This document shows positions 28,149-38,959 of a DNA stretch of 64,000 nt, one piece after another. The notes under the pieces were generated by a model that had not been told where the DNA came from, made no database searches, and saw nothing but the letters and a program-made list of their open reading frames with translations. Source of the stretch: Ilyomonas sp963790435 (lineage in GTDB: Bacteria > Bacteroidota > Bacteroidia > Chitinophagales > Chitinophagaceae); the NCBI GenBank assembly GCA_963790435.1, contig CAWBOI010000006.1, forward strand, positions 186,001-250,000. The letters are read 5' to 3'. Position 1 is the first letter of the stretch. Each line of letters starts with the position of its first letter. The position numbers and the translations under genes were made by a program.

Positions 28149-29495
28149 TTACTTCATAGCCACATCATCCTTCTTCATCTTCAATTTTTGGGTTACAAGC
28201 GCCCCAATTTTTTCACCTTCCGTAAAGCCATTGTTGATGGCAGGCAGGTAATGAATGCCACCATAAAAACGGCTGATGGCAGCTTCTTTGGCAGCCTCAT
28301 TGAACGAAGTAAAATGGCGCGGTGGTAAGTTAAATTCACTTTCTGTAGAGTCCGTGTAAGCAACATTATCGCCAAACAATTTGGTAAGCACTACAGAAGC
28401 CGCCGCCGATACCACACTGTGTCCGCTGGTATATTCAGGAAAAGGTGGTGTTTGCAAAGTGGGCACCCAATCGGCATTGATATATTGGTTGATATAAGTT
28501 TCAGGGCGAATCACTTTGCTGCGGTATTTTTCATCCCAGCAGGAAATAAAACAATCTGCCAGCGCTACTGAAAGACAGGCATACGCCGCCGCCGATTCTA
28601 CTGCATCAGCGCCCTTTTGCGTGCATACTAAACGTGTAATATTTTCCCAATGACCATTGGGCGAAATCTTCTTGATGGCATACATTACATGTCCTTTTAC
28701 ATTGACTTTAAACGGATTGCAATCCCAGAAATTGGCTATTGCATTTTGTTCTTTGGTTTGATTTACTCCGGCATTGTAAACAGTGAATACTTCTTTGTAA
28801 AACGCACTGCCTGTATCCGTAGAAAACTGAGGCGGCGGAAGAGGTTTAAACTGTGATGCCGAATCAATCACAAATGTTCGCATTTTGTTCCAGTTGGGTT
28901 CCACCGCTTTAATATAAGCAGGCGGCGTTGGTTTCCAGGTTCCAGGGTCTTCATCGGCAACCGCAAACTTAGGCAGGGCGCGGGTTTCCTTGTATTTGTC
29001 TTTTGCTGCCCATTGTAAAATAGCGGTTGCAATTTGCTGACCGAAATGAATAGAGTTTGTCATTACCTCTTCCGGTATTCCGGTAGCTTTAAATTCGTTC
29101 TCAATTCCGTTTTGAAACGTATCAATCTTTTCTTCTGAAATCACCATTGCTTTGCCGGTAGTAAGGATGGCTTCAACGGCAGCTAATGTATAGCTGATGT
29201 CTTTTCCTGCATCCGGTTTTGGCAACGCGGATAAGCCATGCAATTGCCCAGCAAAAGAGATGTATTCTTTGCTCGAAGGAATGATTGCTTCATAACCCGC
29301 AACTGCTATGTAAGCATACGTGCGGCTCGTAACCGGAGGCGAGTAAATATCGTACACAATTACATCGGTTACTTCTTTTATTGCCCGGTGAATGAACTCG
29401 GCTTTCTCGGTTTTACCACGCCAGCTTTGCGCTTCAGAAAATTGGGCAAAACCAAAAAGGAAAAGAAAATGTAACAGCATCATTTTTTTCTTCAT
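28149..29495 (-). CDS. Exported vanadium-dependent haloperoxidase-like / PAP2-superfamily protein
   Basis: This 448-residue protein has a signal peptide ending SEAQ. The vanadate/phosphate pocket motifs are present: KVIRPETYIN, PEYTSGHSVVSAAASVVL (with the catalytic-loop SGH) and SRFYGGIHYLPAIN (Arg and His). Such proteins either oxidise halides with peroxide or act as acid phosphatases; sequence alone does not decide. The ATG overlaps the restored stop of the upstream VCBS gene as ATGA (29492-29495), so translation is probably coupled. Role in a glycan locus is unclear. Confidence 0.9.
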   Translation of the reverse strand: MKKKMMLLHFLFLFGFAQFSEAQSWRGKTEKAEFIHRAIKEVTDVIVYDIYSPPVTSRTYAYIAVAGYEAIIPSSKEYISFAGQLHGLSALPKPDAGKDISYTLAAVEAILTTGKAMVISEEKIDTFQNGIENEFKATGIPEEVMTNSIHFGQQIATAILQWAAKDKYKETRALPKFAVADEDPGTWKPTPPAYIKAVEPNWNKMRTFVIDSASQFKPLPPPQFSTDTGSAFYKEVFTVYNAGVNQTKEQNAIANFWDCNPFKVNVKGHVMYAIKKISPNGHWENITRLVCTQKGADAVESAAAYACLSVALADCFISCWDEKYRSKVIRPETYINQYINADWVPTLQTPPFPEYTSGHSVVSAAASVVLTKLFGDNVAYTDSTESEFNLPPRHFTSFNEAAKEAAISRFYGGIHYLPAINNGFTEGEKIGALVTQKLKMKKDDVAMK

Positions 29496-32400
29496 AACGC
29501 TTCTCTTTTTGTTCCTTTAAAATTGGTAATGATAATTTTTAGGGCTTCTTTTTCTACCGACAATTTGCGCGAGGATTGCGATAAATAAGTGGAACCATAA
29601 TAAAATTCCTGATGCCGATGCGTGCCGTTTTTATAAGTAATGTCGGCGCAAAAATCATCGGTGCGCAAGGAAATCCATTTGGCAACATTGCCTTTATAAA
29701 AAGCTGTTTTTCTAAACGAAACCAAACTATCCTGGTTCTGCGTTGCTAGCTAAAACGTCTTCGTTTTTAGCCGTATGAATGGTTGCCAAACCTTTGGCAT
29801 CGCCGGGCACAAAAAAGCCGCTTTTTTGCAACGAAACCGGCATAAAGTTTCCCTTTCCATCGCCCTGTAAATATAAGCCCATAAAGGCATCGTGCCTGCC
29901 GCTGTAAGGCTCCATGCTGTAATCGTTACCTACCATCAGCACATCTAAATTGCCATCGCCGTTCACATCTTCACACTGCATTCCATACACCGGTGCTTCC
30001 TGCGCCTGCAGCGGTAAAGGATGAATGGAAAACTTACCGTTGCCTTCGTTATTTATAAAGCTCGATTGCATGTCGGTGGCTTGCATTATCAAGGCGCCTT
30101 CTTTATCTTTTGCGCTCCACATATCGTCCATCGTTGCGGCACCATAAGCTTTGTAAGTAGGATATTTTTTTCGGGTTGAAATCATCTGAGCAACCAAATC
30201 ATCTTTGTTCGTCATCGGGTACGATTTCATCGAGCCATCGGGCGCTTTCATATAGCAAAACACCATCGGGTCGAGCAAGCCATTGTTGTCGAAATCTTTT
30301 GCGTAAATGGTAAGCGGCTGTTTTGGCGATGCGGTATAGTTGGTATTCAATCCTAAGTTGCCCGCGATATAATCTATCTTACCATCATTGTTAAAATCAC
30401 CTGCCACAAGGCTGTTCCACCAGCCAACATGGTCTTCAATGCCGGTTTGGATTTGCACAAATTTCTTACCTGTGTTCTTTAAAAAAGTAACGGGCATCCA
30501 TTCGCCGGTAAGCACCAGATCCACTTTACCATCACCATCAAAATCGGAGAACAAAGCATCGGTTATCATGCCCATGTTTTTCAATTCGGGGCACCATTTA
30601 TCGGTAACATCAACAAACTTTCCGCCTTTATTTTCGTACAAAAAGCTATGCGGTGTTGAAGGATACGCGCCCGATACCACACGACCTCCTACAAACAAAT
30701 CCAGATCGCCATCGCCATCAACATCAGCCGCGCGAACGCAGGAGCCATTGGTGGAATCCAAAGGCAAGGCATTCGTGGCTTTCGTAAATCTTCCCTTGCC
30801 ATTGTTGATGAACAAACGGTCGTTGCTGATTTCATTCTGTGGTGGAATTTCATAGCTGCCGCTCACGAGGTACAAATCCAAATCTCCATCGCCATCGGCA
30901 TCAAACAAAATGGCGCCCATGTCTTCATACAACTCATCATCTTTTTGTAAAAAACGGGTTGAATCTAAGGTGAATTTTCCTGCGGAATTTTGCATAAAAA
31001 ATACACCACGGTTGCCCGATGTGCCGCCTACATAAAAATCGTCAAAGCCGTTGCCATCAATGTCTCCAACGGCAATGCCGGGACCGTACTGACTTAACTT
31101 GTGTGGTATGGAAGGTTGAATATTGTAATCAACAAAGTCTCTTTCTTTTGGTTTGAAATGAATGTTGTATTTGTTGTTCGCATTGATAAAAATGGATGAA
31201 TCCAAATGTGGTTGCGAGGGTGTTGTATTGATGGCATCGGTATAGGAAATGGTTATCTGTTGATCAGCTTTTACATTTGTCAATATTTGCTGTTTACCAT
31301 CCGGCCATGCTACTTTCAACGAATCAATTTGAGCCGCTTTTCCCAAACCAAAATGTGCACGCGGATCATCGGTTGATAAATATCCACGGCAAGGCTGATG
31401 TTCGTAATACAACAATTTTCCTCCATCAAAATAAGCCCATAAATGCGCACCCAAGCCAGCCGTATTTTTATTAGTTCCTTTTATGTTCACGGTTAAATAA
31501 TGCTCGTCTTTGTTTTCATCATTCAATGTGTTTTGATAGATGAAAGCCGTATCGTTAATGCTGTTGATAACAACGTCCAAATCGCCATCATTGTCCAAAT
31601 CAACATACACCGCGCCGTTAGAAAAATTGGGTTGTGTAAATCCCCAATCTTTGGAAACATTGGTAAACGTAAGTCCATTGTTATTTTTAAACGCATAGTC
31701 CGCCAACTTCACAATAGGTAAGGGTTTTGTCATTTCCAAATTGTAAGTGGTTGCTGTTGCATTTTTGCCACCCAAACCATTGCTATATTCTACATAATCC
31801 AAATCGGTAACATCGCGCGGCAAGCCGTTGGAGATAATCATATCGCGCAAGCCATCGTTGTCAAAATCAGCCACCAGCGGGCACCAGCTCCAGTCGGTTT
31901 GATACACGCCTGCCATGTAACCAATGTCATTAAAAACAGGATGACCCAGCGGCGTCATTCCACTGTTCAGTTGCAGCATGTTGCGCACATACTGATGTGT
32001 GTAGCCCCACTTTGCAGCGTTGGTGTAGTTGTAATACTCATTGCCACTCAGCATTCGTTTTTTGCGCAGGTTATCTTCAGGCAACATTTCGAGCGAAACA
32101 AAATCAACCAGTCCATCGTTGTTAATGTCGACAGCATCAGTGCCCATTGCATTCCAGGCTGTGTGTTTGAAGTATTCACCCAGCTTATCGGTGAAAGTAC
32201 CATCATGATTGTTAATATAACAAAGGTCGTTCGACACAAAATCATTGGCTACATAAATGTCGGGCCAGCCATCGCCGTTAATGTCGGTAATGCAGGCCGC
32301 ATGTCCCCAACCTTCAATGGTAATACCGGCTTCTTTTGAAACATTGGTAAACGTTCCGTCGCCATTGTTGCGATACAAGCGGTCGGTATTTTTGGCGCTG

Positions 32401-33050
32401 CCGTCGTTTACTTTTGCCCGAAATTTTATGGGCGTTTTTGGGTCGTACAATTCATTAGTTACCTGGTACATATCGAGGTCGCCATCTTTATCATAATCGA
32501 AAAAATAAGCCTGCGTGCTAAAGCCTGTATCGGCTATGCCATACTGCGCTGCCGACTCTTTAAAAGTAGGAATGCCGTCCTTGTTTTTGCCTTGGTTGAT
32601 GTACAGCAAATTGGTGCGTTGGTTTTTATCTTTTCGAAACGAACACGATACATAAATGTCGGGCAAGCCATCGTTGTTAATGTCAACCACTGATACGCCG
32701 GTGCACCATCTGCCATCGCCTCCAACATTGGCAATATTGGTAACATCTTCAAACTTCATATTGCCCCGATTCAAATACAGCTTATTGGAAACCATGTTGC
32801 CGGCGAAATAAATATCCATCAAACCATCACCGTTAAAATCACCAATGCCCACGCCGCCGCCATTGTAAATGTTTGCCTGGTTTAAGATATTGAGCGAATC
32901 GCTTTCGGTTAGCTGGTTGTTAAACGTAATGCCAGTTTGCGAAGGAGAAAGAAGACGAAAGAGCGTTTTGTTTTGTTGCCCAAAGCTTTCAAAAAAAAGG
33001 GCAAAAACAAATGCAAATAGAAATATAGATACAGAAAAATATCGTTGCAT
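29492..33050 (-). pseudogene. Exported VCBS/FG-GAP repeat protein with ASPIC/UnbV domain, late frameshift
   Basis: The ATG at 33050 (MQRYFSVSIFLFAFVFALFF) gives a proper signal peptide and is preferred over one 48 bp upstream. Calcium-loop FG-GAP repeats recur throughout (GIGDFNGDGLMDIYFAGN; VVDINNDGLPDIYVSC; FDADGDGDLDLYLVSG), with an ASPIC/UnbV segment in the middle (RGYLSTDDPRAHFGLGKA; VAWPDGKQQ). The main frame stops at 29727 after NEDVLASNAEPG. One frame over, the sequence continues LATQNQDSLVSFRKTAFYKG to a stop at 29492 that overlaps the next gene's ATG. Removing one base near 29748-29752 restores about 1185 residues. Likely surface protein for binding or scaffold; only the last 80 residues are affected. 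Confidence 0.85.
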
Positions 33051-33151
33051 AAAAATGGTGTAGTGAAGGTTCGAATGGCAAGCGCAAGTGTACTTCATTT
33101 CTCTGTTTCAGCCAATATCTTAGCGGAAAACGGAGCGATTTTTAACAAGTT

Positions 33152-33162
33152 AAAACGTTTGC
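33152..33162. promoter_or_regulatory. LacI-operator-like site upstream of the GH43 gene
   Basis: AAAACGTTTGC contains the perfect CG-centred core AAACGTTT (33153-33160), similar to the lacI operator at 8712-8721. It lies in the 230-bp divergent region between the VCBS operon and the GH43 gene at 33281, about 120 bp from each start. Confidence 0.4.
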
Positions 33163-33280
33163 AGACAGTGCAATTTATGATACCTAACAGTTGCGCAGAA
33201 CTTCTATCTCGTTTACCGAGTACAAATGAATAGATTGCTGTGATAGCCTTATCATTGTAAATTCATTTATCCACTTGTTT

Positions 33281-34309
33281 ATGAAAAAAATTGTACGCTT
33301 CATTCCCATTTTTTTCTCCTTGTTTTTGTTTATTCAGCAAAATGGTTTTTGCCAAAAAGAGGCAAAAATAAACGTTTACCAGAATCCTGTTTTTGCGCAT
33401 GATTTCCCTGATCCGAATCTCGTGAAATCGCCGGACGGTTATTTCTATGCTTACTCTACAGAATCCAACTGGAAACGCGATAGCTTACCCGACAGTACGC
33501 ACATTATTCCCATTCTTCGTTCAAAAGATTTAGTGCATTGGACGTATGTTGCCGATGTTTTAAAAAGTATGCCCGCCTGGAAAAAAGAAGGCGGCATTTG
33601 GGCGCCTGATGTTACGCTGTACAAGGGCAAGTATTATCTCTATTATTCATACTCTACGTGGGGCGATCCGAACCCGGGGGTTGGCTTTGCGGTGAGCAAT
33701 CGTCCACAAGGTCCGTTTACCGATAAAGGCAAAGTGTTGTTCAGCAAAGAAGTTGGCATTGACAATTCCATTGATCCTTTTTTAGAAGTGGATGGCAACA
33801 AACTGTACTTAGTGTGGGGCAGCTTTCATGGTATTTACGGCATTCCGTTGAGCGATGACGGAAGCAAAGTAGCTGGCGATACTTTCAAAATCAGCGGCAA
33901 CCAGTTTGAAGGTTCTTACATTTATAAAAGAGGAAACTATTACTATTATTTTGGTTCAACAGGCTCTTGCTGCGAAGGCGTGAGGAGCACTTACAAGGTG
34001 TTGGTGGGCAGGGCGACTTCTTTCAAAGGTCCTTATGTTGATAAAGATGGAAAGCCGTTGATGGAAGGCGGCGGAACCTTGTTGCTGCGAGGCAATCCCG
34101 GTTCAGACGGCTTTGTGGGACCCGGGCATAACGGCGATATTTTTACCGATGATAATGGCGATACGTGGATGCTCTATCATGCGTTTGATAAAGACAAAGG
34201 TTATAAAAGAATGATGCTGTTAGATAAGATTGAATGGATTGATGACTGGCCCCATATTCTCAACAATCAGCCAAGTTTTACGTTACATAAGGGACCGTTT
34301 TTTAAGTAA
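33281..34309 (+). CDS. Secreted GH43 glycosidase
   Basis: ATG 33281 is preferred over TTG 33275. The 342-residue protein has a signal peptide ending NGFCQ. The GH43 triad is visible: NPVFAHDFPDPNLV with the base Asp, NSIDPFLEVDGNKLYLVWGS with the second Asp, and NQFEGSYIYKRGNYYYYFGS with the acid Glu; VGPGHNGDIFTDDNGD is the conserved later blade. GSCCEGVRSTYKV is a family-typical Cys pair. Likely arabinan- or xylan-side-chain active. It is divergent from the VCBS operon and converges with the next gene. Confidence 0.9.
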   Translation: MKKIVRFIPIFFSLFLFIQQNGFCQKEAKINVYQNPVFAHDFPDPNLVKSPDGYFYAYSTESNWKRDSLPDSTHIIPILRSKDLVHWTYVADVLKSMPAWKKEGGIWAPDVTLYKGKYYLYYSYSTWGDPNPGVGFAVSNRPQGPFTDKGKVLFSKEVGIDNSIDPFLEVDGNKLYLVWGSFHGIYGIPLSDDGSKVAGDTFKISGNQFEGSYIYKRGNYYYYFGSTGSCCEGVRSTYKVLVGRATSFKGPYVDKDGKPLMEGGGTLLLRGNPGSDGFVGPGHNGDIFTDDNGDTWMLYHAFDKDKGYKRMMLLDKIEWIDDWPHILNNQPSFTLHKGPFFK

Positions 34310-34347
34310 AACAAACCTGGAGAAAAGCGATTTGGTTTTGCCCTTTT

Positions 34348-35476
34348 TTATTTTGCCCAAGATAAAAAATCGGCTACCGCGCAACTGGCAATTCCTACTC
34401 TTGAATTGCCACCGGCATAATACGGGTTATCTCTTGTAAGAAGATCATTGGTAAACGAGCCCCAGCCTTCGTAATAGATGTACAGCACGCCATTGTATTC
34501 AATTACAGAACCCGTCCAGATAGCACCCCCATCAAACTCACCGGCATTGCCTCTTGTGAGCAAGGGCTTAGTGTTAGTAACCTTTGTCCAGTGAATTAAA
34601 TCGGACGAGTAAGCACAATGAAAGCGTTCGGGATAATCGAAGTTTTTGGCGCTGCATTGATACAGCATAAACCATCTGTTGTCGCCGGTTACTTTAAATA
34701 TTTTGGCACCGTTTACCGAGTAACTGTCAAACGAACCATAACTGCCTACCTTCAGTGCGTAGGATGGTGTGTTGCTCACCGTTGTTGGCGGTTGGTGAAA
34801 CAGACAACCATATCTGCAATGGCTCGTTAAAGCTGCTGCCATTCCATTTGGCATCGCCATAAAAAAGATAGTAATTGTTGTTGTACAATACGGCATCATT
34901 TGGTCCCACATCTTCCTTCAACGGGTTACCGGAATATTTGACAAAATCAAACCCATTGTTTTCGGAAGTAGCCAAACATAAGCTTGCCTTATTGTTGGCA
35001 TCTCTGCCCATATAGTACATTGAAATGGTTTTATCAGCATTTACAAATGCCGCATCGTCCAGCACATTTTGCGCATCATACGTTCCGGCTGCACCGTGAG
35101 TAAGAACAGGATTACTGGTATTTTCTGTCCATGTGCCTAAGGGGTTGAACGTTGCAGAATCTTGTTCAAACCTTCCAATGTTATCATGGTATCCATCAGC
35201 ATTGTTGCCCGAACCACGCATGAACAATATCCATTTTCCTGTGCCCGTTTTTTGAGGTGAAAGGATACTCACATTTGCGGCATGAAGGCTTCTCCAAACG
35301 GGCAAATTGTTGCCGATAGAAAACAAAGGGTTTTTGCTGTACTTCTGAAATAGACTTTGTGTAATAACAGTATAGGTTGTTGTAGAATCGGTACCTGTGC
35401 CTTCTTCAGATGACGTGTTTTTGTGACAGGAGCACATCATTATAAATATGAAAAGGGAAAGGATTTTTGTTATCAT
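34348..35476 (-). pseudogene. Propeller-type glycosidase lipoprotein, frameshifted
   Basis: The upstream part starts at ATG 35476 with a lipoprotein signal (LFIFIMMCSCHKNTS) and contains VLDDAAFVNADKTISMYYMG and EDVGPNDAVLYNNNYYLFYG. The downstream part, in another frame, continues VSNTPSYALKVGSYGSF, RWFMLYQCSAKNFDYPERF and AGEFDGGAIWTGSVIEYNG, ending at 34348. They join by removing one base around 34783-34795. The restored protein of about 375 residues resembles GH43/GH32-superfamily five-bladed propellers. Real decay or an assembly error are both possible. Confidence 0.78.
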
Positions 35477-35693
35477 CCTGATGGCTTATGTGATTTTACA
35501 ATTGTAATACAATAAATACAAACGCGTAGCACCACAGAATAAATTTTTTATCAGGAAAATAAAAATTCATACAAAACCAAACCTGATGTTTTGCAGTATT
35601 CAAAACTTTTTATTTGCTTAATAAACTTCATCATTATTTGCTGTAAGCTATTACTTTTGGAAGCCGCTTGTTTCATCGTAACATTCCGACAAA

Positions 35694-37697
35694 GTGGTTT
35701 GTTTTTATCCAAAAAATGGTTCCTTGAAAAACTTCATTTTTATTTTCTTTTTACTCATTTCAATAAATGCGTTTTCACAAACCTGCACCGGCTCCGTAGG
35801 CGACCCGATTGTAAATGTTACGTTCGGTTCAGGTTCCAGTCAGTTTGGTCCGCCGCTGCCCGCAGGCTCTACCAGCAGCTTATCATATCAACCTGTTAAC
35901 TGCCCGGGCGATGGCAATTATGCTATCACCAATTATACGTCGGGCTGCTGGCCAAGCGATGTGGTTTGGCACACAGCACACGACCATAGCGGCGACCCCA
36001 ACGGTTATTTTATGCTGATCAATGCATCGTATCAGCCAAGCGATTTTTACATTCAAACGGTAACCGGTTTGTGCGAAGGAACGCAGTACCAGTTTGCTGC
36101 CTGGCTCTTGAACATGTGCAGCGTTACCGGCGGTTTGCCCAACATAACCATGACGATTGAAAAGACGGATGGCTCTGTTTTGAAGTCTTACGGAACAGGC
36201 GATATTCCTATCATCAACCCGCTAACCTGGAAGCAATACGGATTCTCTTTTTCAACTCCTGCTAATGTATCAACAGTAGTTCTTAGAATGCGCAATAATG
36301 CGCCCGGTGGCGTGGGCAACGATGTAGGTTTGGACGATATTACCTTTCGCCCCATTGGTTCTTCTGTTTCTATTAATGCTGTAGACATTACCGCCGATAC
36401 AGCTTCGTTGTGTGAAAGCAGCATGAATACTTTGCAATTGAATTCTTCGGTTGAACAATGTTATGTAACCACCGCTTATCAATGGCAAATGAGTACAGAT
36501 AATGGCGCGACATGGAAAGACATTGCCGGTGCAACAAGCTCTACTTATGCAAGAGCGCCAACCGGTGCAGGAACGTATTGGTACCGGCTTGCGGTTGCAG
36601 AACAGAACAACATTGGTGTTGCCACTTGTCGGGTTACGTCAAAGCCATTTGTTGTAAATGTTTATGCAGATAATGTGCGAACGATTGCCATTTTCAAAAA
36701 TGTGGCCAACATTTGCGAAGGCAATGCAGTAACGTTTACCGCACAAACCACCAATGGCGGTAATACGCCCACTTATCAATGGCAAATTAATGGCAGCCAC
36801 GTTGGCACAAACACTCCTGTTTTTACAAACAGTATGTTGGCAACCGGCGATGTAGTCAACTGTATTTTCACAAGCAGTCTTCCCTGCAATTCGCCCTTAA
36901 CTTCTAACAGCATTCCCATAACAGTAGGCAGGAAGCAAACGGTTGCCATCAGCCACACGATTTGCGAAGGCGAAACCTATGCAGGTTATACATCAAGCGG
37001 AACTTATACAGATACGTTTACCGGCAGCAACGGCTGCGATAGCATTCGGGTTCTTACTCTCGTTGTAAACCCAAAGCAAAGCAGTTCCGAAGACACTACC
37101 ATTTGTTATGGCAGTAATTATAAAAGCTTTTCAGCATCAGGCGTATATCAGCAAACATTTACCGGCAGTAATGGCTGCGATTCAGTTCATACAATTAACT
37201 TGACTGTGCTGCCCGACATCAACCGGAAAGTATGGAATGATACCACACTTTGCACCGGCGATTCGCTCCTTATTTCGCCTGGCGTGTGGGACACTTATTT
37301 GTGGCAGGACGGCTCAACAGGCAATCATTTTACGGTTACAAAAGGTGGCTTGTATTCGGTGCTGGTAAGCAACCAATGCGGCAATGCAAACAAGCAAATT
37401 AAGATTACAGAACAGGTGTGCAATGTGGCATTTCCTTCAGCTTTTACACCCAACGGTGATGGTTTGAACGATGTGTTTAAAGTGGTGAATGGCTACAATT
37501 TATGGCAGTATCATCTGGTGATTTTCAACCGCTGGGGACAGAAGGCATTCGAAAGCTTCAATTGGGCAAAAGGCTGGGATGGATTGATCAATGGAAAGTG
37601 GGCAGATAACGGCACTTACATTTGGTTTTGCGAGTATAAACAACGAGGTGCTGAAAATAGGGCAAAAACAAAAGGAACTGTTACGCTGATCCGGTAA
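35694..37697 (+). CDS. Type IX-secreted protein with Ig-like domains and gliding-type C-terminal domain
   Basis: No ATG precedes the signal peptide. GTG 35694 or TTG 35724 (LKNFIFIFFLLISINAFS) are candidate starts, and TTG fits the signal length better. The N-terminal half (TCTGSVGDPIVNVTFG; CEGTQYQFAAWLLNMC) is a beta-sandwich seen in many Bacteroidota surface proteins. It is followed by Ig/PKD-like repeats (TYQWQINGS) and two tandem units ending FTGSNGCDS. The C-terminus is the T9SS type-B sorting domain (FPSAFTPNGDGLNDVFKV; VIFNRWGQKAFES; GTYIWFCEYK). It is therefore a cell-surface or secreted protein of unknown binding role. It stands alone on this strand. Confidence 0.87.
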   Translation: MVCFYPKNGSLKNFIFIFFLLISINAFSQTCTGSVGDPIVNVTFGSGSSQFGPPLPAGSTSSLSYQPVNCPGDGNYAITNYTSGCWPSDVVWHTAHDHSGDPNGYFMLINASYQPSDFYIQTVTGLCEGTQYQFAAWLLNMCSVTGGLPNITMTIEKTDGSVLKSYGTGDIPIINPLTWKQYGFSFSTPANVSTVVLRMRNNAPGGVGNDVGLDDITFRPIGSSVSINAVDITADTASLCESSMNTLQLNSSVEQCYVTTAYQWQMSTDNGATWKDIAGATSSTYARAPTGAGTYWYRLAVAEQNNIGVATCRVTSKPFVVNVYADNVRTIAIFKNVANICEGNAVTFTAQTTNGGNTPTYQWQINGSHVGTNTPVFTNSMLATGDVVNCIFTSSLPCNSPLTSNSIPITVGRKQTVAISHTICEGETYAGYTSSGTYTDTFTGSNGCDSIRVLTLVVNPKQSSSEDTTICYGSNYKSFSASGVYQQTFTGSNGCDSVHTINLTVLPDINRKVWNDTTLCTGDSLLISPGVWDTYLWQDGSTGNHFTVTKGGLYSVLVSNQCGNANKQIKITEQVCNVAFPSAFTPNGDGLNDVFKVVNGYNLWQYHLVIFNRWGQKAFESFNWAKGWDGLINGKWADNGTYIWFCEYKQRGAENRAKTKGTVTLIR

Positions 37698-37957
37698 TGA
37701 TTACAGAAAACAGAAATCTGTTTTTGAACAAATTTTTTTAGCCATTGCCGTCGGATGATAAAAACAAGCAACCTGCTTGCCATCGTAAGGCAAGGTACAT
37801 TGGATCTTGTATACCACCAGCACGCTGTTTTCTTACACCAGGACAAGTAGCGGGCATTAACAGCAATGGCGAAAGGTACAGGTCAAAAGTTTATGCGCTG
37901 GTGTTTCATACTGATTTAATTCAGGGTACTTCTTTAGTTAAGCGCATTCAGATTATA

Positions 37958-38959
37958 TTAGCTACCTGCATAAATAATGCAGCCCAGGCCGGCAATAAAA
38001 AGCAGGAACATCAGTGTGATTAAGTTGCTCGTACCTTTGGGTGCCTGTCGGAATTCTTTCCAGATAAATACGCCCCACAACGCCGCCACCAGTGTGGCTC
38101 CTTGTCCTAAGCCGTATGAGATAGCCGGGCCAGCTTTACCTGCCGCAATCAAATTCAATGAATTGCCCAAGCCCCAGATTAAACCGCCTGAGATGCCGAC
38201 AAAGTGCGTAGCCGCCGAGCCCCCAAAATATTGCCCATATGTTACCGGCGATCCGGCAAAGGGTCTGCGCATCAGAATGGTGTTGAACAAAAAATTGGAA
38301 ATAAAAATACCGATTGAAAAAATAACCACAGCTGTATAGGGCGTCATCTTGCCGGCAGCGGGCTGCACGAAATTTTGGAGATCCATTGAAGCGGCAATAA
38401 AGCGATAAAAAAACGACATCAGCAAGCCTGCCACCAGTGACAATACAATACCTTTTGTGGAAACGCCTTTTTGTTCGCGGCTGGCTTTCCGGTACGCTAT
38501 CGCATTGAGAATAATGGCGACCATAATAAACGCCACCCCGAGGAATAAAAATGTCGGATTCCCTTTTTCAGCACCGAAATAATTAACCAGTACGCCCAAT
38601 ATCAGCGCTAAGCCAATACCAATAGGAAACGCCACCGCTAAGCCTGCAATGGCAATGGCAGCCGAAAGCAAAATGTTGGCGGCATTGAATACCACACCAC
38701 CGATAAACGCACTCAAGATGTTGGAGGAATTTGCCTGCTTCAGATCGGTTAGAAAGCTGCGACCTTCGCTGCCCATGCTGCCCAGCGTAAACGCTGCCAA
38801 CAGGGAAAACAGCAAAATGCCAATGACATAATCCCAGTAAAACAGTTCGAAACGCCACGTTTTACTGGATAGTTTTTGTGTGTTTGCCCACGAGCCCCAG
38901 CACAGCATGGTGATAACGCATAGCAACACCGCCGTTCCATAATTTTGTACAATAACCAT
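37958..38959 (-). CDS. GRP-family (DMT superfamily) sugar transporter
   Basis: This 333-residue protein has about ten hydrophobic segments and no signal peptide. TMLCWGSWANTQKL, FYWDYVIGILLFSLLAAF, VAFPIGIGLALILGVLVNYF and AISYGLGQGATLVAALWGV are characteristic of the glucose/ribose porter and RhaT-like group. With an ADP-ribosylglycohydrolase and ribokinase on the same strand upstream, ribose (or a riboside) is the likely substrate. The 585-bp gap to the next gene makes co-transcription uncertain. The stretch 37698-37957 has no recognisable gene. Confidence 0.88.
   Translation of the reverse strand: MVIVQNYGTAVLLCVITMLCWGSWANTQKLSSKTWRFELFYWDYVIGILLFSLLAAFTLGSMGSEGRSFLTDLKQANSSNILSAFIGGVVFNAANILLSAAIAIAGLAVAFPIGIGLALILGVLVNYFGAEKGNPTFLFLGVAFIMVAIILNAIAYRKASREQKGVSTKGIVLSLVAGLLMSFFYRFIAASMDLQNFVQPAAGKMTPYTAVVIFSIGIFISNFLFNTILMRRPFAGSPVTYGQYFGGSAATHFVGISGGLIWGLGNSLNLIAAGKAGPAISYGLGQGATLVAALWGVFIWKEFRQAPKGTSNLITLMFLLFIAGLGCIIYAGS

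Noticed and set aside
37745..38023. 92-residue + strand open frame after the T9SS gene
   Set aside because: It overlaps the transporter gene end on the other strand and has no recognisable feature.
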